A stretch of 64,000 bases of DNA from Nocardioides agariphilus (lineage in GTDB: Bacteria; Actinomycetota; Actinomycetes; Propionibacteriales; Nocardioidaceae): assembly GCF_015352445.1 (NCBI RefSeq), contig NZ_JADKPO010000016.1, positions 1-64,000 on the forward strand, given 5' to 3'. Within the stretch, counting starts at the first letter, position 1, and each line of letters opens with the position of its first letter. A program made the position numbers and the translations under genes. Shown one piece after another: positions 32,902 through 42,911 of the stretch. The notes under the pieces are model-generated. The model had not been told where the DNA came from. It made no database searches and saw nothing but the letters and a program-made list of their open reading frames with translations.

Positions 32902-34233
32902 CTAATGATCTTCTCGGTGGTCGAGCCCGAGACCCTCTCGGTGGTCGAGCCTGTCGAGACCACGCAGCCGCAGCGACCGGTAGCCCACGCCCAGCGCGAA
33001 GACGGCCACCCCCGCCACGACCGCCTCCCACGGCAGCGTCGCGACCAGGACCAGACAGCCCGCGCACCCGGCGTACTGGAGCCAGCGTGGGAACCTGCGC
33101 TGTGCCTGCGGTTGCTGCCGAGCGGCGGCGTTGGCGACGAAGTAGTAGAGCAGCACGCCGAAGGACGAGAACCCGATGACCCCGCGCAGGTCGACGAGCA
33201 GCACGAGCACGACGACGACGGCCGCCGTGGTGAGCTCAGCGCGGTGCGGCACCTGGAACCGGGGGTGTACGGCGTCCAGCCAGCGCGGCAGGTCCCCCTC
33301 GCGCGCCATCGCCAGGCTGGTGCGGCCCAGACCCGCGACGAGCCCGAGCAGCGCACCGGCCGCAGCCAGCGCCGCGCCGACGCGGACGACCGGCTCGGCC
33401 CACTGCCGGTCGCCGGCCGCCACCGCATCGGCGAGCGGCTGGGTCGAGGCCGCGGTCGCGTCGGGACCGAGCGCGACGAGGACGGCCACGCCGACGACGG
33501 CGTACACGGCGATCGCTCCCGCGAGCGCGCCGACGATGGCGCGCGGGATCACCCGCTCGGGATCGCGCACCTCCTCGCCGAGGGTCGCGATCCGGGCGTA
33601 GCCGGCGAACGCGAAGAACAACAGCCCGGCCGACTGCAGGACGCCGTAGACGCCGTGGGGAGCGGCCCAGTCGCCCAGCCCGTTGCTCTCGCCTCCGCCG
33701 AGCGCTGCGGCGACCGCGACGGCCAGCGCCACGAGGACCAGGGCGACGATGACCCGCGTCAGCCCGGCGGTCCGGGTAATGCCCGCGCAGTTGACCAGCG
33801 CGAGTACGGCGACGACCGCAGCGGCGACGGGCCGGTGCCAGCCGTCTGGCACGGCGTACGCGGCGAACGTCATCGCCATCGCCGCGCAGCTCGCGGTCTT
33901 GCCGACCACGAACCCCCAGCCGGCAAGGAAGCCCCACCACTCCCCCAGCACCTCGCGGCCGTAGAGGTACGTGCCGCCAGCGCGCGGGTACGCGGCCGCG
34001 AGCTGCGCCGACGCGGTGGCGTTGCAGTAGGCCACGAACGCCGCGAGGGCGAGGCCGACGAGCAGCCATGCACCGGCCGCACGCGCCGCCGGCGCGAACG
34101 CCGCGAACACGCCCGCCCCGATCATCGACCCCAGCCCGATCACCGTGGCATCGCCGAGCCCCAGACGCCTCGCCAGCCCCCCGTCGGTCGAGGAAGGCGC
34201 GCTAGCGCCTGTCACGAGACCACCGCACTGCAC
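32902..34233 (-). CDS. APC family amino-acid permease
   Basis: A 443-residue membrane protein with about 12 segments. The start of helix 1, DATVIGLGSMIGAGVFAAFA, is the APC family's substrate-binding break. Further helices include ATLGEEVRDPERVIPRAIVG after segment 6. It probably imports amino acids or related compounds by proton or sodium coupling. The first 18 residues (VTGASAPSSTDGG) are encoded by a type-B repeat, and the tail LDRLDHREGLGLDHREDH by a type-C repeat; the original start may lie near the GTG of ATVIG or between. Confidence 0.85.
   Translation of the reverse strand: MQCGGLVTGASAPSSTDGGLARRLGLGDATVIGLGSMIGAGVFAAFAPAARAAGAWLLVGLALAAFVAYCNATASAQLAAAYPRAGGTYLYGREVLGEWWGFLAGWGFVVGKTASCAAMAMTFAAYAVPDGWHRPVAAAVVAVLALVNCAGITRTAGLTRVIVALVLVALAVAVAAALGGGESNGLGDWAAPHGVYGVLQSAGLLFFAFAGYARIATLGEEVRDPERVIPRAIVGALAGAIAVYAVVGVAVLVALGPDATAASTQPLADAVAAGDRQWAEPVVRVGAALAAAGALLGLVAGLGRTSLAMAREGDLPRWLDAVHPRFQVPHRAELTTAAVVVVLVLLVDLRGVIGFSSFGVLLYYFVANAAARQQPQAQRRFPRWLQYAGCAGCLVLVATLPWEAVVAGVAVFALGVGYRSLRLRGLDRLDHREGLGLDHREDH
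32913..32961. repeat. Type-C repeat inside the permease 3' end
   Basis: Two copies of CTCGGTGGTCGAGCC..GAGACC in tandem (32913-32934 and 32937-32961), related to the other short repeats by the GTCGAG/CTCGAC core. They are read through as the last codons of the permease. Confidence 0.75.
34186..34221. repeat. Type-B repeat at the permease start
   Basis: GGTCGAGGAAGGCGCGC then TAGCGCCTGTCACGAGACC, a B element in the opposite orientation to the 30302 copy. It lies inside the first 20 codons of the permease reading frame and next to a degenerate A-like stretch (34239-34260) before purA ends. Confidence 0.8.
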
Positions 34234-34270
34234 TCACGATGGTTGCGAGACGGTCCGCGGCGCAACCTGC

Positions 34271-35563
<1,293 letters not shown>

Positions 35564-35638
35564 GTCGTCTCCGCTCTAGTCGAACCGGTCAGGTCGGGTC
35601 GACGTCGCGCCAGAACGCTACTGCAAGGTGTCTTCGCT

Positions 35639-35670
35639 GGTTGAGGTGCGAGCTTGCGAGCCTCGAAACC
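35639..35670. repeat. Variant type-A repeat
   Basis: GGTTGAGGTGCGAGC then TTGCGAGCCTCGAAACC, the same ends as type A but with a GCGAGCTTGCGAGC hairpin core. It lies between purA and the lipid-kinase gene. Confidence 0.75.
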
Positions 35671-35702
35671 GGGTTCGTGGCCGTCCGCTAGTGTCCGCCA
35701 CG

Positions 35703-36620
35703 ATGGACCCCCTCCTCGTCATCACCAACAAGGACGCCGGCACGGCGGATCAAGAGACGCTCGACGTCGCCTTGGAGATCCTGCGATCCCGGACGTCGGT
35801 CGAGGTGGCCGCCACCTCGGACCCGGGTGAGCTCGACGGGGTCCTGCAGCGCGCGGGTAGCCGCCGGATCGTGGTGGCCGGCGGCGACGGCAGCCTGCAC
35901 GCGGTGATGTCGGCCCTCTACCGCCGCAACCAGCTGGGCGATGCGGTCGTGGCGCTGTTGCCGCTCGGGACGGGCAACGACTTCGCACGCAGCGTCGGGA
36001 TCCCGCTCGAGATCGAGGACGCCGCGCGCCTGGTCGTCGACGGAGAGGTCCGCAAGACCGACCTGATCATCGACGAGGTCGGTGAGATCGTGGTCAACAA
36101 CGTGCATGTCGGGGCAGGGGCAGAGGCCAGCCGCAAGGGCCACACCTGGAAGACGCGCCTGGGTTCGATCGGCGTCGGCAAGCTGAACCTCGGCAGGCTG
36201 GGCTACCCCATCGGCGCGATCCAGTCGGCGTTCAACAGCGGCGAGCTCCACCTGCGCGTCGAGATCGACGGCAAGGTCGTCAACGACCTGGACCGTCCGG
36301 TCCTGATGGTCGCGGTCGGCAACGGCGCCAACATCGGCGGCGGCACCGAGGTGACGCCGCACGCGGATCCGGAGAGCCGCCAGGTGGACGTGATGGTGTC
36401 CCGCGCGACCTCGCCGCTGGCCAAGCTCGGCTACACCCTCAAGATGGCGCGCCAGGGCTCGCACCTCGAACGCCCCGACGTCGACTACTACCGCGGCCGG
36501 TCCGTGTCGGTCTCCGGCGAGGAGTTCTACTGCTCCGCTGACGGCGAGATCTACGGGCCGGAGCGGCAACGTACGTGGCACATCGAGCCCGCGGCGTACC
36601 GCTTCGTGCTCCCTGCCTAG
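35703..36620 (+). CDS. Diacylglycerol kinase family lipid kinase
   Basis: A 305-residue DagK-catalytic-domain protein (YegS/DgkB type) that phosphorylates a lipid such as diacylglycerol. The ATP site is VVAGGDGSLHAVMSAL (about residues 59-74) and LLPLGTGNDFARSVGIP. A C-terminal beta-sandwich carries GEEFYCSADGEIYGP. The start is the ATG at 35703, with TAGTGT eight bases before it. Its stop shares CTAG with that of the convergent regulator gene. Confidence 0.9.
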   Translation: MDPLLVITNKDAGTADQETLDVALEILRSRTSVEVAATSDPGELDGVLQRAGSRRIVVAGGDGSLHAVMSALYRRNQLGDAVVALLPLGTGNDFARSVGIPLEIEDAARLVVDGEVRKTDLIIDEVGEIVVNNVHVGAGAEASRKGHTWKTRLGSIGVGKLNLGRLGYPIGAIQSAFNSGELHLRVEIDGKVVNDLDRPVLMVAVGNGANIGGGTEVTPHADPESRQVDVMVSRATSPLAKLGYTLKMARQGSHLERPDVDYYRGRSVSVSGEEFYCSADGEIYGPERQRTWHIEPAAYRFVLPA

Positions 36621-37618
36621 AGCCAGCCCCTCCGCGCCGCCTCGACCCCGGCCTGGAACCTCGTGTCAGCGCCGAGCTCGATCATCACGTCGGCGACCCG
36701 CCGGCGTACGGTCCGCAGGCTCAACCCCAGGGTGCGGGCGATCTGCTCGTCCTTGGCACCGGCTGCCAGCTGGCGCAGCACGGAGCCACGTACGTCGACT
36801 CGTGGCAGCAGGGCGTCGAGCGCCGGGAGGGCCGTGGCCTGCTCCCAGTACCTCTCGAACAGCAGCGTGAGCGCACCGACGATCGCCGGCTGCCGAACCA
36901 GCAGCCGGGGCTCATCGGCGAAGCCGAGCGGCTCGGGCAAGACCGCGTGCGAGCCCTGGATGACGAGCAGGCGCGTGGGCATCTCGTCGATGACGCGCAC
37001 CTGCTCTCCTTGGCGGGCGCGGGCCTGCAGGACCTCGGGCGCCTCATGCAGGGCGCGAAGCGGGTAGATGGCACGTGAGCGTCGCCCCGATGCCACCGCG
37101 CGACCGACGACCACGGAGATCGCACTCTCACGCGGCAGCAGCCACGCGTCGGGGCGCCACCACAGCAGGTCGCCCTTGCTGGTCTCGATCAGCTCGGTCA
37201 GCAACGCCAGCGCGTTGCCGCCGGCACTCAGCTCGCCGTCGAGGCCGCCGAGGTTCTCCATCTGGCCGGCGCCCGGTTGGAAGGCGGCTGCGACCAGGTA
37301 CGGGACGGCGGCCGCCAGCGACCGCAGCTGCTCGCGCGACCGAGCTGCCGCGTCCGCCTCCTCCTGGAGCAGGTGCGCCACGAGCGCCGGGATCGTACGG
37401 ACCACCAGGCGGTCGCCCTCGACCTCGACCAGGCCACGTCCAGCCAACGGCGAGAGACTCGCCCACAGCCGCGCCTCGGTCAGTCCGACGGCACGCGCGA
37501 CGTCGGCCAGCGGACCGCCCGAGAGTGGCAGCAGCTGCTGGTAGCGGCGTTCGTCCTCGGTGCTCATGCCGAGGGCCGACAGCACCGAGGTGACGCCGCG
37601 TCGGGTGGACCGGGACAT
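36617..37618 (-). CDS. LuxR/TrmB-like transcriptional regulator
   Basis: A 333-residue regulator. The N-terminal half has a TrmB-like winged helix (LADVARAVGLTEARLWASLSPLAGRGLVE) and a nucleotidyl/phospholipase-D-like middle. The C-terminus is a LuxR-type HTH: LAAGAKDEQIARTLGLSLRTVRRRV. Such proteins occur in Streptomyces beside sugar or secondary-metabolite genes. The signal is unknown. The ATG at 37618 matches the family start, and a perfect palindrome overlaps the proposed -10 (TAAGGT, seven bases upstream), suggesting self-control. Confidence 0.82.
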   Translation of the reverse strand: MSRSTRRGVTSVLSALGMSTEDERRYQQLLPLSGGPLADVARAVGLTEARLWASLSPLAGRGLVEVEGDRLVVRTIPALVAHLLQEEADAAARSREQLRSLAAAVPYLVAAAFQPGAGQMENLGGLDGELSAGGNALALLTELIETSKGDLLWWRPDAWLLPRESAISVVVGRAVASGRRSRAIYPLRALHEAPEVLQARARQGEQVRVIDEMPTRLLVIQGSHAVLPEPLGFADEPRLLVRQPAIVGALTLLFERYWEQATALPALDALLPRVDVRGSVLRQLAAGAKDEQIARTLGLSLRTVRRRVADVMIELGADTRFQAGVEAARRGWL

Positions 37619-37620
37619 GG

Positions 37621-37638
37621 GTGGCACCTTAGTGCCAC
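37621..37638. promoter_or_regulatory. Palindromic operator before the LuxR/TrmB-like gene
   Basis: GTGGCAC-CTTA-GTGCCAC, a perfect 7-4-7 dyad starting three bases from the ATG, with a further half-site GGTGGCAC at about 37655. It covers the hexamer TAAGGT of the minus strand, so a bound dimer would block the promoter. Confidence 0.65.
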
Positions 37639-37794
37639 CGTCATTCCTTAACCAGGTGGCACGGACCGGACAATGCAACGATGAAGCACGACGTCAGGTG
37701 CCTGGCCCTCCCGGGGGCTCGGCACTGGCAGCCCACCCATTGCGGGGGTCGGGTCGGCCGACGTCGACGAGCGCCGGAGTGGTATCAGGGGACA

Positions 37795-38005
37795 ACTCCG
37801 GCGCTCTGTCATTTTCGCCTCGCTGCGCTCGGCATGTCGCGTCGCTCTGCAATTTGGCTCGCTCCGCTCGCATGTCGCGTCGCTATGACCTGCGTCCTTC
37901 CTCCTCGACTCGCTCGCTGCGCTCGCTTCGCTCGTCGTGCAGGACGCAGGACGCTCCGCGACTTCGCTCAGCCGATGGCTCACTTCGCGACTTCGCTTCG
38001 CTCGT
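37795..38005. repeat. Low-complexity CTTCGCTCGTCGC repeats
   Basis: The interval is built of short imperfect iterations of CGCTCG/CTTCGCTCG/TGCGCTCG in alternating orientation (for example CTCGCTGCGCTCGCTTCGCT). It can form many small hairpins. Reading frames across it give Arg/Ser-rich shadows and I see no gene in 37640-38010. Confidence 0.7.
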
Positions 38006-38010
38006 CGCTG

Positions 38011-38415
38011 TTAGAGCAGGGCGTCGGCGGCGGAGGGGCTGGAGTCGCGCAGGAAGCTGGAGCAGCGCTCCCACTCCTCGTGCTCGCCGATGGCGCGTGC
38101 GGCCAGCGCCAGCAGGGCAAGGCTGCGCAGGAAGCCGCGGTTGGGCTCGTGCTCCCACGGGACCGGGCCGTGGCCCTTCCAGCCGTTGCGGCGCAGCTGG
38201 TCGAGGCTGCGGTGGTAGCCGACGCGGGCATAGGCGTAGACGATCAGGTCATCGGCATCCGCGTCATGCGCCTGCTGGGCCAGGGCCGCCCATGCTGCAG
38301 GGGACGCGGGATGACGGCGTACGACCTCTCCGGGTGTCGCTCCACCAGCCAGCTCGGCGTCAGCGGGGTCCTCGGGCAGGCGGGTGGGCGGCGGGCCGGC
38401 GAGCAGGTCGGTCAT
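38011..38415 (-). CDS. DUF3151 family protein
   Basis: A 134-residue cytosolic protein of the actinobacterial DUF3151 family: VVRRHPASPAAWAALAQQAHD, YAYARVGYHRSLDQLRRNGW and VPWEHEPNRGFLRSLALLA. Its helices resemble TPR-type pairs; function unknown. TAGGCT sits six bases before the ATG (plus-strand 38422-38427), giving a leaderless signature. Divergent from the DHA2 exporter gene. Confidence 0.85.
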   Translation of the reverse strand: MTDLLAGPPPTRLPEDPADAELAGGATPGEVVRRHPASPAAWAALAQQAHDADADDLIVYAYARVGYHRSLDQLRRNGWKGHGPVPWEHEPNRGFLRSLALLALAARAIGEHEEWERCSSFLRDSSPSAADALL

Positions 38416-38480
38416 GGCGCCAGCCTAGGCCGGGGCCCCGCCGGGGAATCGCTGTCGGTGGACGGGTGTTGACTGCCGAC

Positions 38481-39971
38481 GTGTCCGAACCCACCGACGA
38501 CGTCCGCCCCTGGCCCGCTCTGTTCGCGTTGTGCCTCGGGTTCTTCATGATCCTGGTCGACACCACGATCGTGACGGTCGCGACGCCCGCGATCATCGCC
38601 GACCTGCATGCCGACGTGAACGAGGTCGTCTGGGTGACCAGCGCCTACCTGCTCGCCTACGCCGTTCCGGTGCTGATCACGGGTCGGCTCGGCGACCGGG
38701 TCGGGCCGAAGAAGATCTACATGGTCGGACTGACGATCTTCACCTTGGCCTCGCTGTGGTGCGGTCTGACCTCGTCGGTCGAGATGCTGATCGTGGCGCG
38801 GGTCGCGCAGGGCGTCGGCGCCTCCTTGATGACTCCGCAGACGATGGCAGTGATCACCCGCATCTTCCCGGCCACCGAGCGCGGCAAGGCGATGGCGCTG
38901 TGGGGCGCGACCGCCGGCGTGGCCACCCTGGTCGGCCCGATCCTCGGCGGCGTGCTGGTCGACGCGCTCGGGTGGGAGTGGATCTTCTTCATCAACATCC
39001 CGGTGGGCCTGGTGGCGCTGGTGCTGGCCCTTCGACTCGTCCCTGACCTGCCGACCCACTCCCACAAGTTCGACTGGCTCGGCGTCGCGCTCAGCGGGCT
39101 GGGCATGTTCGCGCTGGTCTTCGGCATCCAGGAGGGCCACCAATACGACTGGGGCACCATCACCGGCCCGATCTCCGTATGGGGCCTGATCATCGTCGGG
39201 CTGCTCATCCTGGTGGCCTTCGTGGTCTGGCAGGCCCGCAACCGCCAGGAGCCGCTGGTGCCGCTGGGCCTGTTCCGCGACCGCAACTTCTCGGTCTCCA
39301 ACTTCGCCATCTCCACCATGTCGTTCACCGCGACCGCCATGGGCTTCCCGCTGATGCTCTACCTCCAGCTCGTCCGCGGCATGTCGCCGACCACGGCGGC
39401 GCTGACGTTCGTGCCGATGGCGCTGGTCTCGATCGTGATGGCGCCCATCGTCGGTCGCTACACCGACCGCGTCCACCCGCGCACCCTCACCGCCGCCGGC
39501 TTCGCGATCACGGCCCTGGCCGTGTGGTGGGTCTCGCTCGAGGTGCGCCCCGAGAGCGCGCTGTGGCAGATCCTGGCTCCGATGGCTCTGCTCGGCTTCG
39601 GCATGGCCGGCATCTGGGCTCCGCTCGCAGCCACTGCCACACGCAACCTGCCGCCGCAGTTCGCCGGCGCCGGCTCGGGCGTCTACAACGCCACTCGCCA
39701 GGTCGGCGCGGTCCTGGGAGCGGCCGGCATCGCCGTCCTCATCGACTCCCGCCTCGCCGCCAACGGCCTCGGGTCCGGCGGTTCACCAGAGACGGCAGGC
39801 GGCCTGCCCGCCTCGGTCTTCGACCCCTTCAGCACCGCCATGTCCCAGGCGCTGCTGCTCCCCGTCGCCGTCCTCGCTCTCGGCTTCCTCGCCTGCCTGT
39901 TCTTCGAGCAGATGCGTCACATGGTCGTGCGGCCTGCCGCCGTCGAGCCCGAGGTTCAGGCGGCCGGCTGA
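38481..39971 (+). CDS. DHA2 family drug exporter (14 membrane segments)
   Basis: A 496-residue MFS transporter of the DHA2/EmrB-QacA type, probably a drug:proton antiporter with 14 membrane segments. Motif C region GATAGVATLVGPILGGVLVD and motif A GRLGDRVGPKKIYMVG are present, and the first helix carries the acidic residue LVDTTIVTVATPAI typical of DHA2. Start uncertain: GTG at 38481 gives the natural N-terminus MSEPTDDVRPWPAL; GTG at 38466 is the alternative. Substrate unknown. Confidence 0.9.
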   Translation: MSEPTDDVRPWPALFALCLGFFMILVDTTIVTVATPAIIADLHADVNEVVWVTSAYLLAYAVPVLITGRLGDRVGPKKIYMVGLTIFTLASLWCGLTSSVEMLIVARVAQGVGASLMTPQTMAVITRIFPATERGKAMALWGATAGVATLVGPILGGVLVDALGWEWIFFINIPVGLVALVLALRLVPDLPTHSHKFDWLGVALSGLGMFALVFGIQEGHQYDWGTITGPISVWGLIIVGLLILVAFVVWQARNRQEPLVPLGLFRDRNFSVSNFAISTMSFTATAMGFPLMLYLQLVRGMSPTTAALTFVPMALVSIVMAPIVGRYTDRVHPRTLTAAGFAITALAVWWVSLEVRPESALWQILAPMALLGFGMAGIWAPLAATATRNLPPQFAGAGSGVYNATRQVGAVLGAAGIAVLIDSRLAANGLGSGGSPETAGGLPASVFDPFSTAMSQALLLPVAVLALGFLACLFFEQMRHMVVRPAAVEPEVQAAG

Positions 39972-39974
39972 CCG

Positions 39975-40493
39975 CTAGGGTGCAGGTTGGTCCGCACGGC
40001 GACGCCTCCCCCGCCCAGCCCCGCGCCTGCAGCAGAAGTCCGAGGCGCCCGGCTGTCCTACATGCGCGGTCGATGACCTGGCCATAGCCCAGAGCCGTCC
40101 GCCGAGGTCCACCTCCAACTCCCCGTAGGCGACATCCCGGTAGGTCACGCCCAACGTGGCCTGAGCCTTTCGCTGCCGCTCACCTCTCGGAAGACCGTGA
40201 GCCCGCTCGACGCGGGCCGCCAGCGCGACATCCAGCACCGCTTCCTCGAACCGGACGCGCGGAGGGCCGAGATTCCATAGGGTCCGCTCGTCGAGGTGCG
40301 CCATCCTGCGCACCCCGACGCCAGCCCGGCTTGCGACCTGGCGTCCGATGGCCACAGCAACCTCGATGGGCGACGAGTCGTCTCTCCTGCCCGGACCCTC
40401 AGCGATCCGCAGCGCTGACTCGCCGCACAACGCAGCAGGCCAGGCATAGAGCACCGCAGCCCACGCCCGCTGCAACCAGATCGCCAGCCCCAA
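39975..40493 (-). pseudogene. Decayed AbiEi/DUF559-like protein
   Basis: The frame gives TWLQRAWAAVL-like WLQRAWAAVLYAWPAALCGE, SALRIAEGP and VGVRRMAHLDERTLWNLGPPRVRFEEAVLDVALAA, then RVERAHGLPRGERQ and TYRDVAYGELEVDLGGRLW. These are pieces of a common actinobacterial protein resembling type IV toxin-antitoxin AbiEi antitoxins with a DUF559-like C-terminal nuclease fold. The N-terminal HTH is missing, about 30-40 residues are lost between LAA and RVER, and the C-terminal third is replaced by unrelated Arg-rich sequence. The reading frame is open but the protein is not whole. Confidence 0.6.
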
Positions 40494-40531
40494 CGAGACG
40501 GCTGTGGAGAAGGTCCGGGCCAGCCGGACCG

Positions 40532-41563
40532 TCAGCCGATCGAGTGACCGGTAGAGCGCAGGTTCGCGCAGGCCTCGAGGACACGGGCGGCCATGCCCGC
40601 CTCGGCAGCCTTGCCCCAGGCACGCGGGTCGTAGGCCTTCTTGTTGCCGACCTCGCCATCGACCTTGAGCACGCCGTCGTAGTTGGTGAACATGTGGCCG
40701 ACAACAGGGCGGGTGAAGGCGTACTGGGTGTCGGTGTCGACGTTCATCTTCACCACGCCGAAGTCGACGGCCGCGCCGATCTCCTCGGCCGTCGAGCCCG
40801 AGCCGCCGTGGAAGACCAGGTCGAAGGGCCGCTCGCCCTCGGCCAGCCCGAGCTCCTTGACGATGGTCTCCTGCGCGGTCTTGAGCACTTCGGGACGAAG
40901 CTTGACGTTGCCGGGCTTGTAAACACCGTGCACGTTGCCGAACGTCAGGGCCGTCAGGTAGCGACCGTGCTCACCGGTGCCGAGCGCCTTGACCGTCGCG
41001 ATGGCGTCCTCGGGGGTCGAGTAGAGCTTGTCGTCGATCGCACCGACGACGCCGTCCTCCTCGCCACCCACCACGCCGACCTCGATCTCGAGGATGATGT
41101 GGGCCGCCGCGCACTTGGCCAGCAGGTCCTCGGCGATCTCGAGGTTCTCGGCGAGGGGTACGGCGGACCCGTCCCACATGTGCGACTGGAACAGCGGCGC
41201 CTCGCCCCGGGCCACTCGCTCCGCGGAGATGTCGAGCAGCGGACGGACGAAGCCGTCGAGCTTGTCCTTGGGGCAGTGGTCGGTGTGGAGCGCGACGTTG
41301 ATCGGGTAGGACTTGGCGACCTCGGCGGCGAACGCCGCGAAGGCGACCGAGCCGCTGACCATGTTCTTGACGTTGGGGCCCGAGAGGTACTCGGCGCCAC
41401 CGGTGGAGACCTGGATGATGCCGTCGGAGCCGGCCTCGGCGAACCCGGCGAGGGCAGCGTTGAGGGTCTGCGACGACGACACGTTGATCGCCGGGAAGGC
41501 GAAGCCCCGCGACTTCGCGGTGTCCAGCATCTCGGCGTACTTCTCGGGGGTGGCGATGGGCAT
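40532..41563 (-). CDS. fbaA: Class II fructose-bisphosphate aldolase
   Basis: Zinc-dependent aldolase of glycolysis and gluconeogenesis. 343 residues, type A length. Marks: VALHTDHCPKDKLDG with the zinc His, QSHMWDGSAVPLAENL, EIEVGVVGGEEDGV (catalytic Glu), LVFHGGSGST and VKMNVDTDTQYAFT. The N-terminus IATPEKYAEMLDTAKSRGFAFPAINVSS is typical. GAGGAG lies about eight bases before the ATG, so this highly expressed gene uses a ribosome binding site. A hypothetical-gene remnant lies downstream. Confidence 0.97.
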   Translation of the reverse strand: MPIATPEKYAEMLDTAKSRGFAFPAINVSSSQTLNAALAGFAEAGSDGIIQVSTGGAEYLSGPNVKNMVSGSVAFAAFAAEVAKSYPINVALHTDHCPKDKLDGFVRPLLDISAERVARGEAPLFQSHMWDGSAVPLAENLEIAEDLLAKCAAAHIILEIEVGVVGGEEDGVVGAIDDKLYSTPEDAIATVKALGTGEHGRYLTALTFGNVHGVYKPGNVKLRPEVLKTAQETIVKELGLAEGERPFDLVFHGGSGSTAEEIGAAVDFGVVKMNVDTDTQYAFTRPVVGHMFTNYDGVLKVDGEVGNKKAYDPRAWGKAAEAGMAARVLEACANLRSTGHSIG

Positions 41564-41709
41564 GTCCGTGCTCCTCGAACGACGTGGGTGAGGCTGAATT
41601 CACCCTAGTGCCATCCTCTGGATCGATCGAATGACGCCCAAAGGGGTCCGCTGGTCTCAGCGTGCTGGATGCGGTGCTCGGCGACGCGGCGGGCGACTAG
41701 CCTCGCCAG

Positions 41710-42018
41710 GTGAGCGAGTACCAAGTGACGTACTGGCGCGACCTGCCCTCGATGGTGGTCGCGCGCGATGGTGATGCGGTGACCAAGGGACCGTTGGCCC
41801 CGCGGTTCCAGGAGGCCATCGACGAGGCCGCGATGCGGCTGGGGGCGGTCGAGAGCGAGGCCTACCTCGACGGTTGGACCCGCGGCGACTGGACGCCCGC
41901 GCAGGGAGATCCGGCCGAGGTGTGCGACCGCGTCGTGGCCGAGCTGGAGAGCCAGTGGCCCGAGGATCGGCTGACCGCCTACCTCGATGCGATCGGCCCC
42001 GCCCAGGACCCGGCGTGA
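41710..42018 (+). CDS. Virulence-factor-domain protein (PF13769-type)
   Basis: A 102-residue protein matching the small 'virulence factor' domain: SEYQVTYWRDLPSMVVARDG, ERFQEAIDEAAMRLG-like APRFQEAIDEAAMRLG, and a Trp-rich C-terminus (WTRGDWTPAQGDPAEVCDRV). Despite the family name, no virulence role is implied. It starts with GTG, with TAGCCT six bases upstream (leaderless). Its stop overlaps the GTG of the methyltransferase gene (GTGA), so the two are coupled; related domains are found beside or fused to methyltransferases of C1 metabolism. Confidence 0.75.
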   Translation: MSEYQVTYWRDLPSMVVARDGDAVTKGPLAPRFQEAIDEAAMRLGAVESEAYLDGWTRGDWTPAQGDPAEVCDRVVAELESQWPEDRLTAYLDAIGPAQDPA

Positions 42019-42911
42019 ACCGGCTGCGACACCTCCTGGGCGACCTGCCCGACGGGCACACCGTCCTTCTCGACGGCGGCATGGGCACCCTGCTCCAAGA
42101 CAGCGGCCTGGACGATGGCGGATCCGGCGAGCTCTGGAACGTCGAACGGCCCGAGGTGATCGCCGGCATCCACGAGGCGTACGCCGAGGCGGGTGCTCGC
42201 CTCCTGACCACGAACACCTTCGGCGGTACCCGCCCCCGGCTCGACATGCACGGCCTCGGCGACCGGGTCCACGAGCTCAACCGGGCCGGCGCCGCGATCG
42301 CCACCGAGGTCGCACGTCGCCACGGCGCCCTCGTCGCCGGTGACCTCGGCCCCACCGGTGAGCTGCTCAGCCCGCTCGGCACCATGGAGCCCGACGAGGC
42401 TCGCGCGCTCTTCGCCGAGCAACTGACCGGCCTGGCCGACGGGGGCATCGATGTCGTCCTCATCGAGACGATGAGCGACCTCGGCGAGGTGGCGGCAGCG
42501 GTCGAGGCCGCACGCCAGGTCGTGCCGGAGCTCCCCGTCATCGCGACGCTCAGCTTCGACACCAACCTGCGCTCCATGATGGGCGTGCGCCCCGCCGACG
42601 CCGTGACCGCGCTGGCCGAGCTCGGCGTCGACGCCGTCGGCGCCAACTGTGGGCGTGGCCCGGAGGAGATGGAGGCCATCGCCGCGCAGCTGGCCCAGGC
42701 GCGCACCGACGACCTCCTGATCGTGGCGCAGTCCAACGCCGGCCTGCCGGTCCTCGTCGGCGACCGGTTCGCCTACGACGCCCCGCCCGACGAGCTGGCT
42801 GCTCACGCCCGCGCCCTGCAGGACCTGGGCGTCGACCTCGTCGGCGCGTGCTGCGGCTCGACGCCCGCCCACATCGCCGCGATGGGTCGCGCGCTGCTCC
42901 CCGCTGGTTGA
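42015..42911 (+). CDS. Homocysteine S-methyltransferase family protein
   Basis: A 298-residue single-domain methyltransferase related to the N-terminal domain of MetH and to betaine-homocysteine methyltransferase. The barrel begins GHTVLLDGGMGTLLQDSGL; the zinc cysteines are in GANCGRGPEEM and GACCGSTPAHI. It transfers a methyl group to homocysteine or a similar thiol; the donor (S-methylmethionine, a betaine or methyl-THF) cannot be told. It is translationally coupled to the upstream gene. Its stop TGA is the TGA of a type-A repeat (GCTGGTTGAGG). Confidence 0.88.
   Translation: MNRLRHLLGDLPDGHTVLLDGGMGTLLQDSGLDDGGSGELWNVERPEVIAGIHEAYAEAGARLLTTNTFGGTRPRLDMHGLGDRVHELNRAGAAIATEVARRHGALVAGDLGPTGELLSPLGTMEPDEARALFAEQLTGLADGGIDVVLIETMSDLGEVAAAVEAARQVVPELPVIATLSFDTNLRSMMGVRPADAVTALAELGVDAVGANCGRGPEEMEAIAAQLAQARTDDLLIVAQSNAGLPVLVGDRFAYDAPPDELAAHARALQDLGVDLVGACCGSTPAHIAAMGRALLPAG

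Noticed and set aside
37648-37983. 111-residue minus-strand frame in the low-complexity region
   Set aside because: It is made of ERSE/SDAT/RRKD repeats from CGCTCG iterations, with no start signal or known family.
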